From an uncultured Bacteroidia bacterium (GTDB lineage Bacteria > Bacteroidota > Bacteroidia > Bacteroidales > Prolixibacteraceae), in contig CAINLJ010000128.1 in the NCBI GenBank assembly GCA_903850335.1, positions 1-37,543 on the forward strand: 37,543 bases of DNA. The letters run 5' to 3'. Positions 18,201 to 24,502 of the stretch are shown piece by piece. Made by a program: the position numbers and the translations under genes. The number at the start of each line of letters is the position of its first letter. Positions within the stretch are counted from its first letter, which is position 1. The notes under the pieces were generated by a model. It was not told the origin of the DNA. It ran no database searches and worked only from the letters and a program-made list of their open reading frames with translations.

Positions 18201-18268
18201 GCTACTGTTGATAAGGAAATTAAAAGGAAACAATTGAAAATTATCAGATATATCAGTTTGTAGTTCAT
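15212..18268 (-). CDS. DUF5703-type secreted (alpha/alpha)6-barrel protein
   Basis: This 1018-residue exported protein begins with a signal peptide (cleavage near VAQS). The N-terminal module starts MPLGNGDIGLNVWVEKNGDL, the hallmark I associate with DUF5703 and reminiscent of GH95/GH65-type beta-sandwich domains. The central part (about 330-800) has the Trp/His-rich helices of an (alpha/alpha)6 barrel, with TGGWQSAPVQAAWLG and DGTPDNDHGANSVNALQSML as conserved-looking segments. The last 130 residues (VVGVDLGEEKTITRFEFMIE...) resemble a discoidin/F5-8C carbohydrate-binding module. A glycoside hydrolase role is inferred from fold and context; no activity is known to me. It lies 58 bases downstream of the AAA ATPase gene on the same strand and is intact. 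Confidence 0.75.
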   Translation of the reverse strand: MNYKLIYLIIFNCFLLISLSTVAQSPIKSSDISNSNLIWNTPSENSFGSMPLGNGDIGLNVWVEKNGDLLFYISKVDAFDSGHILPKLGRVRIKLSPALSTNRFRQTLNLIDASILVECGDVHFRIWVDANHPVIRIEGTSEVPRSATISMESLRPLINHKNPLPKTGTVGINFVDTENRLAWCYRNQSSKWAENFRNQNTPEMVAKTKDPILHRTSGCFLTANGFVRENQNTLRLKTKSTKFDCTVNVLSSQPNNLEDWLTEISKPALSDRKSHCNYWKSFWNRSYINITSTGEGKFNLDQCRFTQFAQGSKAYEGHKEIDSKRNISQINQRYALERFCEAAAGRGAVPPPYNGSVFTTDMPAGVMGFDKPKESPVSPDGRDWAELAFMWQNTRHPYWSMAARGDFDEVRPGMEFVRDGLEICRDHCRKIFGHDGAFIMEASWWHNVGVFNWDQIPAHLRYHQLATIELPAIMCEYYEHTRDRKFLDEVLLPCADEFLKYYEVHFPERDSKGIMQMEGVGCVETFQGVTNPCTEIGGMKFVLTKLLTFEIDDKGKDHWRKLLNAMPGVPLRTIRGLDLLAVGDKYEPGRVNCETPELYSVYPFRQVWLGKPGLLANARQSFHVRTISLDGTNDSQGTETGGWQSAPVQAAWLGLSKEAARLVSINFNDQFIHWNDNIDPKAPYPNRPRARFPAFWECKMDGTPDNDHGANSVNALQSMLIQSDGDKIFLLPGWPEDWDVSFKLCAANNTTVECEYRNGKVQSLKVTPESRMADIIDRSTWKQRIRTLVEIALADHNYLFGLPPMLDAQPIPGKATSPWIANFGHTIEGCKAGPWTNALSRGKTVFVHILDWPNEGVHLELIPRKLISFKSLTGDIRITEDEKGWLLTGTPDPVNTIVRLDFDQSVEELVWELPSKGSLTKGKEQKLSKNSDGRTVVGVDLGEEKTITRFEFMIENPGYLRGQGKEFELQAKQIDGSWKAIYKGSIFGTICGKTIEKVKTREVRLLVQAIEITKLDVY

Positions 18269-18326
18269 TTTTTTTGGTTAAATAATTAAAAAGATAAAAG
18301 AAGGAATTGTTTTAAATTCAAACTGG

Positions 18327-19634
18327 TTAGGTACAAATATTTTTTATAGCATATAACGGATAAACTTCGATATTGCCGTATTGATTAAAGTTTTCAAGGG
18401 AACAACGGATACCTGCGGGTAGTTTTTTTTCATTTAGAAATACGTGCAGACTTTGCATTTTTCCGGAAGTTCCTGACTTGATTTCAACCGGAAGAATATT
18501 TCCTTCGCGCTGTAAAATGTAATCTACCTCTGCATGACTCCCTTTTGTTTCCCTTTGCCAGTAAAAAAGTCGGGGTTTAACAGTATTTGAAGAATACTTG
18601 ATAATTTCAGTGCCTGCAAACTGTTCAGCGATATTGCCCTTATTTATTGAGGAGAAATCTTTAGCCAACAAATGTTCTGATAAGTTAAGTCCCAGAATTC
18701 GCTGAAATAATCCATGATCAATCATCACAATTTTAAATTTTGAATGGTCAGCTTGCGCACCAGGAGGAATCCCGGATGCTGATGTGTGATAGACACGATA
18801 AATTAGGCCTGCCATTTCAAGCAACTCGAGAGCCTCGCGAATCTGGTAATAATTCGCAACCCGGGATGCTAGTGTCAATTTAAACCGATTCCCGGACTGA
18901 TGTACTACAGCATCGAATATTTCCCGTAAGCGGGTTATGGGATATTTTTGCCTATACTTGTTTAAATCATCCAATAATCCAGTAAGGTATTGATCCAGTA
19001 TGTGTTGTGCAGACCGGAGCTCGTCAGTTTCAATATAACGATTGACAACTTCGGGCATCCCGCCAACATAAAGAAATTCTTTAAGGATTTCAGTTAGTAT
19101 GCCATGAAACACGGGATCAACCGGGGAATATGGGTTAGCAATATTGATCATTTCGAGAATATTCTTTTTGCCCTTGGCTATAAGAAATTCCTGGAATGAC
19201 ATTGGGTACATAAACAAGTGTTCAATACGTCCAATACCGAAAGAGGGGAGGTTCTTTAAAGCAAATTCGAATAGTGAACCGGCAGCAATAACATGCAGAT
19301 CAGGATGTTTTTCATAAAAAAAACGGAGCGAAGACAAAGCAGGTTCACAGGCCTGGATCTCGTCAAAAAACAGTAGGGTTTCTCCTGGTTTTACCGGAAT
19401 ATCGTAATAGGCACTAAGTCGGCTAATGATACGGGATGTATCGAGATCCCCTGTAAAAAATTGCTGTATAGCACGATCATTCTCAAAGTTCACTTCAAGA
19501 TAATATTTAAAGTCTTTTGCCAGGTTGCGGACAGACCATGTTTTACCAACTTGACGTGCTCCGCGCAAAAGCAAAACCTTACGGTATTTATTCTCTTTCC
19601 ATTCAATAAGTTGATCGTGTATTGACCGTTCCAT
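18327..19634 (-). CDS. AAA ATPase with DUF4143 domain
   Basis: This 435-residue cytoplasmic protein belongs to the family of AAA_14 ATPases with a C-terminal DUF4143, frequent and scattered in Bacteroidota and archaea, role unclear. Walker A is GARQVGKT (25-32) and Walker B LLFFDEIQ (87-94, Asp91-Glu92). The DUF4143 region (about 200-430) ends with EVDYILQREGNILPVEIKSG, a D...ExK arrangement like PD-(D/E)xK nuclease folds. It is inserted between two glycosidase genes with which it shares no obvious function. Its upstream region consists of 33-bp tandem repeats that overlap its likely promoter and reach the GH95 stop codon. The module looks like a mobile or selfish accessory gene, although no terminal repeats or transposase are seen. 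Confidence 0.9.
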   Translation of the reverse strand: MERSIHDQLIEWKENKYRKVLLLRGARQVGKTWSVRNLAKDFKYYLEVNFENDRAIQQFFTGDLDTSRIISRLSAYYDIPVKPGETLLFFDEIQACEPALSSLRFFYEKHPDLHVIAAGSLFEFALKNLPSFGIGRIEHLFMYPMSFQEFLIAKGKKNILEMINIANPYSPVDPVFHGILTEILKEFLYVGGMPEVVNRYIETDELRSAQHILDQYLTGLLDDLNKYRQKYPITRLREIFDAVVHQSGNRFKLTLASRVANYYQIREALELLEMAGLIYRVYHTSASGIPPGAQADHSKFKIVMIDHGLFQRILGLNLSEHLLAKDFSSINKGNIAEQFAGTEIIKYSSNTVKPRLFYWQRETKGSHAEVDYILQREGNILPVEIKSGTSGKMQSLHVFLNEKKLPAGIRCSLENFNQYGNIEVYPLYAIKNICT

Positions 19635-19645
19635 TTAATTCTTTG

Positions 19646-19717
19646 TAGGCAAGCTTTATATCAATATTGAATAAAACATAGGCAAATATAGTTAAAATAT
19701 TGAATAAAGTATAGGCA
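19646..19717. repeat. 33-bp tandem repeat with embedded promoter
   Basis: TAGGCA occurs at 19646, 19679 and 19712, exactly 33 bases apart. The first two units (19646-19678 and 19679-19711) also share AATATTGAATAAA at the same offset; the third is partial and runs into the GH95 stop. On the minus strand the bases 19690-19683 read TATATTTG, a perfect -7 element that would start the ATPase mRNA about 40 bases before its ATG at 19634. Repeats over a promoter suggest an autoregulatory operator array. Confidence 0.65.
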
Positions 19718-19721
19718 TATT

Positions 19722-22157
19722 TTATAATTTGAATTTCAACTGATCATCGAATGAAGACACTTTTCCATTTTCAAGATTGCTTATTTCTGCTTTTTTATCT
19801 TTGTATTTTATCACAAAAGATTCTCCGTTTCGCGAATAAATCCTTGCCGAAACCAGCAGATTGTTTTTCCATTTGATATCCACAACAAATCCGCCGCGTG
19901 CCACAAGCCCTTTTACCTCACCGTCTTTCCATGCCGAAGGGAGGGCGGGCAGCAACTCAATATATCCGTTGTGACTTTGAAGTAACATTTCGGCAATACC
20001 CGCTGTGGCCCCAAAGTTTCCATCTATCTGGAAAGGCGGGTGACCACAGAAAAGATTCGGATAGGTGCCCCCTGCATTCGACATATTTGTATCATAATTA
20101 TCGATCGGTCTTAAAAGGTTTTTAAGCAATTTATAGGCACGGTCACCATCCTTAAGCCGGGCCCAAAAATTTGTTTTCCACGCCAGTGACCACCCCGTAC
20201 CAATATCAGTTCTCGTCTCAAGACTTTTTCTTACCGCATTTGCCAGTTCGGGCGTTGTTAACGGATCCACCAGGACACCCGGATGAAGCATATACAGATG
20301 AGAAACATGCCGATGAGTAGGTTCCGTTTCCTTAAACTCTTCACGCCATTCCATCAGACGGCCATCTGAACCAATCCCGGGCAATGCAAGAATTTTCAAA
20401 GCGTCATCTATTTTTGGAAGTAAGGCATTTGTATCCTTCAAAACCTTCGAAGCCTTTAACACATTTGTAAAGAGATCATGAATAACTTCCTGATCGTGTG
20501 ATGGTCCCATGCTGATTTGACATTGGGATCCGTCGGGAGCAATGAAGGTATTCTCCGGAGACGTTGCAGGACCGGACACCAGTCTCCCGGTGGCAGGATC
20601 TTTTACAAGCCAGTCAAGATAAAAGCGTGCCGACTCCAGCATAATGGGATATACTCTTACAAGATACTGCTGATCAAGTGTATATGAATAATGATCCCAA
20701 AGATGCTGACACAGCCATCCTCCTGCTCCAACATGCATTCCCCAGCCGGGATGTTCTCCGGGAGCAGTAAATCCCCAGACGTTCGTGATTGGATGAATAC
20801 ACCATCCGGTGGCTTTGTATTGTATTTGTGCAGTTTTCTCACCTGGTTTTACGATTGACTCGATGAGATTTGTCAGTGGTCCATGACATTCTGATAGGTT
20901 TGTTGCGTCTGCCAGCCAGTAGTTCATCTGTATGTTAATATCTGTATGATAGTCGCCATTCCAGGCAGTCTGAATTTTGTTGGCCCAGACTCCCTGAAGA
21001 TTTGCCGGCAGGGTTCCTTCACGGGATGAGCTGATCAGCAAATATCTTCCAAACTGAAAATATATTTCCTGCAGACGCAGATCGTCAGGATTCTTTAGCT
21101 GATTTTTAAGCCGGCGATTTGTTGGTATCGTATCTGTTTCATCATTTGACAATTTAAGATTTACTTTTTCAAAGAGTGAAGTATAATCTTCGATATGGTT
21201 TTTGAGCAAGACGGGAAACGAATTTGATGAGGCTTTATTCAATTGCTCAAGCGTTGTTTTCTGGGGGTCATCGCCAAGGTAATCAGGATAATGCTGTTTG
21301 TAATTAGTCGAAGCTGTTAAAAGGAGCATCACTTCGTTCGCATTCTGAACACCAATAGAATTATCCGTGTTATTTATTGTTCCACCTCTTGTCGCAACCT
21401 TTATCCTTGCTGCATAGTTCATTCCTGTTCCACCTTTCCCATTGGGGAGGGTGCCAGTCATCAGCAGATTGTCGTTTTCATTGTGAATTTCAAACCTTTC
21501 AGGACGTGTGAGCGAGGCCTTGAAGCTTATAACCCCCTTTTTGTCAGCGGTAATACGCATAATAATAGCCTTGTCCGGATAGCTGGCAAAGATTTCACGT
21601 TTATAAGTTATACCATCCTGACGGTAGGTAATAATGACCACGCCCCGGTTAAGATCCAGTTCCCGGCGATAATTATCATATGACGATGATTTTCCAAAAT
21701 CAAGCCATAGATCGCCAAGAGTCTGAAAACAGCCGAATGGTACTTTTTCACCGTTTCCCTGTCCTGATCCGGCACCTTTGCACACCTGGGTCTTAAGGGT
21801 TAAATCAGAGGCTTCCTTGTATTTTCCATCGAATAATAACTGTCGGATTTTACTTAATGAGGCATAGGCATTGGGATTGTCATTGTCGTCCGGGCTTCCT
21901 GACCATAAAGTTTTTTCGTTTAGTTGAATACGTTCCTGGTTTACATCGCCGAAAATCATTGCGCCCAGAAAACCGTTACCTATCGGGAGGGCCTTAAGCC
22001 ACTCCGGATCATTCTCCCAGCCGGTTTTCAGATCCGGTGTTGCCGCATTTGCGGGCTTATCGTACCATATACTAACCGGATTGGTGTTTTGGGAATTCAC
22101 GGTCAGGGATAGCATTCCCATACCGATCAGAAGGAGTCTTGTTTTTCTGAGTATCAT
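19722..22157 (-). CDS. GH95 alpha-L-fucosidase/galactosidase-type enzyme, secreted
   Basis: This 811-residue exported enzyme of family GH95 removes terminal alpha-L-fucose (some members take alpha-L-galactose). It has a signal peptide (cleavage near VNSQ), an N-terminal beta-sandwich with [15 protein letters not shown] (about 55-70), an (alpha/alpha)6 barrel and a C-terminal beta-domain. The catalytic-site segments are [16 protein letters not shown], with Asn408 and Asn412, [10 protein letters not shown] with Glu603 as the expected general acid, followed by [14 protein letters not shown], and [10 protein letters not shown] with the Asp that helps activate water. Where the characterised Bifidobacterium enzyme has an Asn pair (Asn421/Asn423) this protein has Asp406-Ile-Asn408. 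Its ATG is only 17 bases after the stop of a toxin-antitoxin pair. The gene is intact. Confidence 0.93.
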   Translation of the reverse strand: MILRKTRLLLIGMGMLSLTVNSQNTNPVSIWYDKPANAATPDLKTGWENDPEWLKALPIGNGFLGAMIFGDVNQERIQLNEKTLWSGSPDDNDNPNAYASLSKIRQLLFDGKYKEASDLTLKTQVCKGAGSGQGNGEKVPFGCFQTLGDLWLDFGKSSSYDNYRRELDLNRGVVIITYRQDGITYKREIFASYPDKAIIMRITADKKGVISFKASLTRPERFEIHNENDNLLMTGTLPNGKGGTGMNYAARIKVATRGGTINNTDNSIGVQNANEVMLLLTASTNYKQHYPDYLGDDPQKTTLEQLNKASSNSFPVLLKNHIEDYTSLFEKVNLKLSNDETDTIPTNRRLKNQLKNPDDLRLQEIYFQFGRYLLISSSREGTLPANLQGVWANKIQTAWNGDYHTDINIQMNYWLADATNLSECHGPLTNLIESIVKPGEKTAQIQYKATGWCIHPITNVWGFTAPGEHPGWGMHVGAGGWLCQHLWDHYSYTLDQQYLVRVYPIMLESARFYLDWLVKDPATGRLVSGPATSPENTFIAPDGSQCQISMGPSHDQEVIHDLFTNVLKASKVLKDTNALLPKIDDALKILALPGIGSDGRLMEWREEFKETEPTHRHVSHLYMLHPGVLVDPLTTPELANAVRKSLETRTDIGTGWSLAWKTNFWARLKDGDRAYKLLKNLLRPIDNYDTNMSNAGGTYPNLFCGHPPFQIDGNFGATAGIAEMLLQSHNGYIELLPALPSAWKDGEVKGLVARGGFVVDIKWKNNLLVSARIYSRNGESFVIKYKDKKAEISNLENGKVSSFDDQLKFKL

Positions 22158-22174
22158 TTTATGTAAAATACTAA

Positions 22175-22478
22175 TTATTTGATAATTTGATTTATTTCAT
22201 CCGGATTTTGTGTGCAATCCCAAATTGACAATACAACAATTCCAATTTCAGTAGATTGATATATAATTAAATAGTCCCTTAAGACTTTGACTTGGACATT
22301 TTCCTTATCTGTGGGTTTCCCACTATTTGGATGGTTGGAAATAATTTTTAAAGCCTCCTTAATAAGTTTATTTAGTTTTTTTGCTGAAAAATGTTGAACG
22401 ATTTTTGTTATTCCAATAAGTAAATATTGCAATCCGATCATTCTGGGCCCTTTTAGTCCAGATTATTTGCCTAACCAT
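22175..22478 (-). pseudogene. RelE/ParE-family toxin gene with +1 frameshift
   Basis: The natural start is the ATG at 22478, overlapping the antitoxin end by 16 bases, and reads MVRQIIWTKRAQNDRIAIFT followed by YWNNKN, a typical RelE/ParE N-terminus. At a run of seven A (plus-strand T run 22376-22382) the frame breaks. The following frame continues KKLNKLIKEALKII to [13 protein letters not shown], a typical toxin C-terminus, and stops at 22175. With six A instead of seven the product would be a normal 100-residue toxin. The ATG at 22441 is in the second frame and would give an 88-residue protein with a non-family N-terminus, so I reject it as the start. Explanations are real inactivation, a homopolymer read error, or slippage. 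Confidence 0.85.
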
Positions 22479-22699
22479 TCGTCAATTTCTTTGTCTGCCT
22501 GATCTGCATGAATAATTTGCCTATTTTTAAATTGTTCCCAGGCTTCTTCAACAGCACTTTTCTGGTCAAATGAAAGTTTATAAAAAGAATTTTGAGATTC
22601 CTCATTTACTATTAAACGATACATCTCTTCCAATATCTCACGATTTTCAGTTTGATTGATTTCCCCAATTAATCTTTTCTTTAATTCTGAAGTCGTCAT
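22463..22699 (-). CDS. Antitoxin of RelE/ParE-type toxin-antitoxin pair
   Basis: This small acidic protein has 78 residues from ATG 22699 (MTTSELKKRLIGEINQ). An in-frame ATG at 22735 would add 12 residues, but MTTSELKK matches the usual family start. The N-terminal helices and the C-terminal pattern LSFDQKSAVEEAWEQFKN ending IDEWLGK are those of Bacteroidota antitoxins that pair with RelE/ParE toxins; the C-terminus usually wraps the toxin. The stop overlaps the toxin start by 16 bases, so translation is coupled. Such pairs usually repress their own promoter, which would lie in 22700-22800. Since the partner is frameshifted, this may be an orphan antitoxin. Confidence 0.82.
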   Translation of the reverse strand: MTTSELKKRLIGEINQTENREILEEMYRLIVNEESQNSFYKLSFDQKSAVEEAWEQFKNRQIIHADQADKEIDEWLGK

Positions 22700-22735
22700 G
22701 ATATAGGCTTTTTTTACAAATTTACTTATTTGCAA

Positions 22736-23109
22736 TCATGATTATTCAATATTTACTTTAATAGGTTCAAAAAAATTGTAATCTTTTATTATCTCTTTGT
22801 TTCAAACCAGGTATAGGTTAATACTGTCCGTATTTTTCAACCAGTTGCGAAGGCATTAACAACTATTAATTCATAACCGGTCAGATCTTTTTCCCATTTA
22901 TCTGAATGACCGTGAAGGCTTACCAGAATTCCATCAAAATGAAATTTTCTGCAAAGCTCCACTAAACCATTGGCAAACTCATTTTAAGATGAAGTATTTG
23001 TAGCGTTTGTCTTATTTCTTTCTCTGTTGAATTAAAGAATTAATTTTTTGGTGTAACTTGGTGTTTTAGTGCTCTTGTAGCGAATTTATTACTTTTATTA
23101 TATTCAACG
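22736..23109. other. Gap with a gene fragment of unknown family
   Basis: This 374-base stretch contains no complete gene. On the minus strand, from about 22986 to the stop at 22837, a 49-codon frame without a start reads NEFANGLVELCRKFHFDGIL, continues VSLHGHSDKWEKDLTGYELI and ends ATG-stop. It is preceded by an in-frame TAA. The composition is protein-like and it slightly recalls uroporphyrinogen-decarboxylase-like methyltransferases, but that is a guess. The remainder is AT-rich and holds the likely antitoxin promoter. Confidence 0.4.
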
Positions 23110-23844
23110 TTAAACAACAGGTTCATCAACTTTTTTAACCACATTTCCCTTCCTGGTTTGCCGTGCACGGGCAATGGCTGTAATTTCAATTATGATTTCA
23201 TCAATTTTGTCATTTATTGGCCCAAATATCTTGCTATCCATTTCCCCGCTAATTTCGATATAGTTCAGCAAAGCCCTGAGGAATTTAGTAATTCGTCCCC
23301 TTGATTCTTTAATCAAAGGCAAATCGATTGCCGATTCGGTGTCGATCTTCGTTTTGTAGATGGTTTCAAATGCATCCTGGCTCGTTTTTAGTTCGTTATA
23401 CCATTTGGTAGCCCCAATGGTTTCCATATCCCGAAGTGCAGCAGGTGTGCCAAAGTTTGCAATCAGTGTGTTTAGTTTGGCAGTTTCTACAGCGTATCCC
23501 ATTGAATGAATACTGTTTCCAGTCGTTTCAATGATCGCGGTAAGATTTAGTCCTGCAATGGCCATTACATTATCGCTGCTATGACTATAGGAACTTGCGT
23601 AATCGCGAAAACCGATAAATGCATTATCCCTTGCCTGATCCTGGAGGAGGAGCAAGGGTGTAAAATTACTGTTTAACGATTTTCCTAATCCTTTAGCTAA
23701 GTCACGGTTACCCGTATCGATGTTTGAGCATAGAGTTACAACAAATTCATCGCCGCTAAAAGAAACTTTGCATGCCTCATTTACACGACATGAGGTTGTG
23801 TAGATTTCATTGGAATTCAACAGACTAAAAGGTAAATTTTTCAT
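23110..23844 (-). CDS. DUF6261-family protein
   Basis: This 244-residue protein has no signal peptide or membrane helix and is presumably cytoplasmic. It matches my recollection of DUF6261, a family common in Bacteroidota and often seen in several copies near mobile or accessory DNA; its function is unknown. The N-terminus MKNLPFSLLNSNEIYTTSCR and the central DQARDNAFIGFRDYASSYSH (about residues 70-90) are the recognisable parts. The rest is mostly helical with a basic, Arg/Lys-rich tail (RARQTRKGNVVKK). It is flanked by two gene-poor gaps, which fits an accessory island. The family call rests on memory of its pattern. Confidence 0.7.
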   Translation of the reverse strand: MKNLPFSLLNSNEIYTTSCRVNEACKVSFSGDEFVVTLCSNIDTGNRDLAKGLGKSLNSNFTPLLLLQDQARDNAFIGFRDYASSYSHSSDNVMAIAGLNLTAIIETTGNSIHSMGYAVETAKLNTLIANFGTPAALRDMETIGATKWYNELKTSQDAFETIYKTKIDTESAIDLPLIKESRGRITKFLRALLNYIEISGEMDSKIFGPINDKIDEIIIEITAIARARQTRKGNVVKKVDEPVV

Positions 23845-24502
23845 AAAAAATAATTTAAGTGATTAAAAAAACTTATATAAACATCTTTTAACTGTAATAC
23901 GCCACCCAGGAACTTTTGGTTTCAATTTGATCTTAATATTTATGAGTTGTTTTAACTTGATGGACTTAAGTGATCTGAATCATCCTGTTTGCCTTTTCAC
24001 CAGAGAGATATCACGGTACATTAACAAGATCAACATTTCAGTGCCATCTGCTCGTTGAATTTTGTAAAGCCGTCTATCGGCCGACGGATTAATCCTGTCA
24101 AAAAATGGGATAATTTAGTGATGAGTGCTTTAGGCACAGATCATTTTTAAAATGGAAATATTTTACATAACCCCCCTGACTCACTGCGTTGGCAGAGAAT
24201 ATTTTAGATTGACATTCCGAAACTTATTTTCTTCCTGCAATTTTTTATGATTTCCAAACTGGATCCATTATACATCCCGGAGTATTTCAAGGGGCAAATT
24301 GCAATCTTTCTGGAAACCTAAAATTCGTTGGGTGATGAGTATGGTTTTTTCTGGTAGGATGAATTAATTCAGCCTTGAAAATAGAATCACGTGGTTATCC
24401 TGAAAATTCTGAGAGCATCAAAACAGAGCTTTTTGGTAACTTATATTTTAGAATCTTTATAATGATCAGTTTGTTTATGATTTACCAAGCCTGTCGATTT
24501 CT
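23845..24502. other. Gene-poor gap of about 660 bases
   Basis: No intact gene, tRNA or clear hairpin terminator is visible. A 44-codon minus-strand frame without a start (24114 to the stop at 23980) reads INPSADRRLYKIQRADGTEM then LILLMYRDISLVKRQTG; it could be a gene remnant or chance. A short GC-rich near-palindrome, CCGTC...GACGG, lies at 24070-24087. The rest is AT-rich and uninformative. Confidence 0.4.

Noticed and set aside
19646-19717. CRISPR array
   Set aside because: Only two and a partial repeat, repeated continuously without unique spacers, and no cas genes nearby.
22175-22441. 88-residue toxin starting at ATG 22441
   Set aside because: Its first 20 residues do not resemble the family, whereas the other frame from 22478 gives the expected N-terminus, so the ATG is an artefact of the frameshift.
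18327-22735. Composite transposon carrying AAA ATPase, GH95 and TA pair
   Set aside because: No transposase, no terminal inverted repeats and no target-site duplication could be seen.
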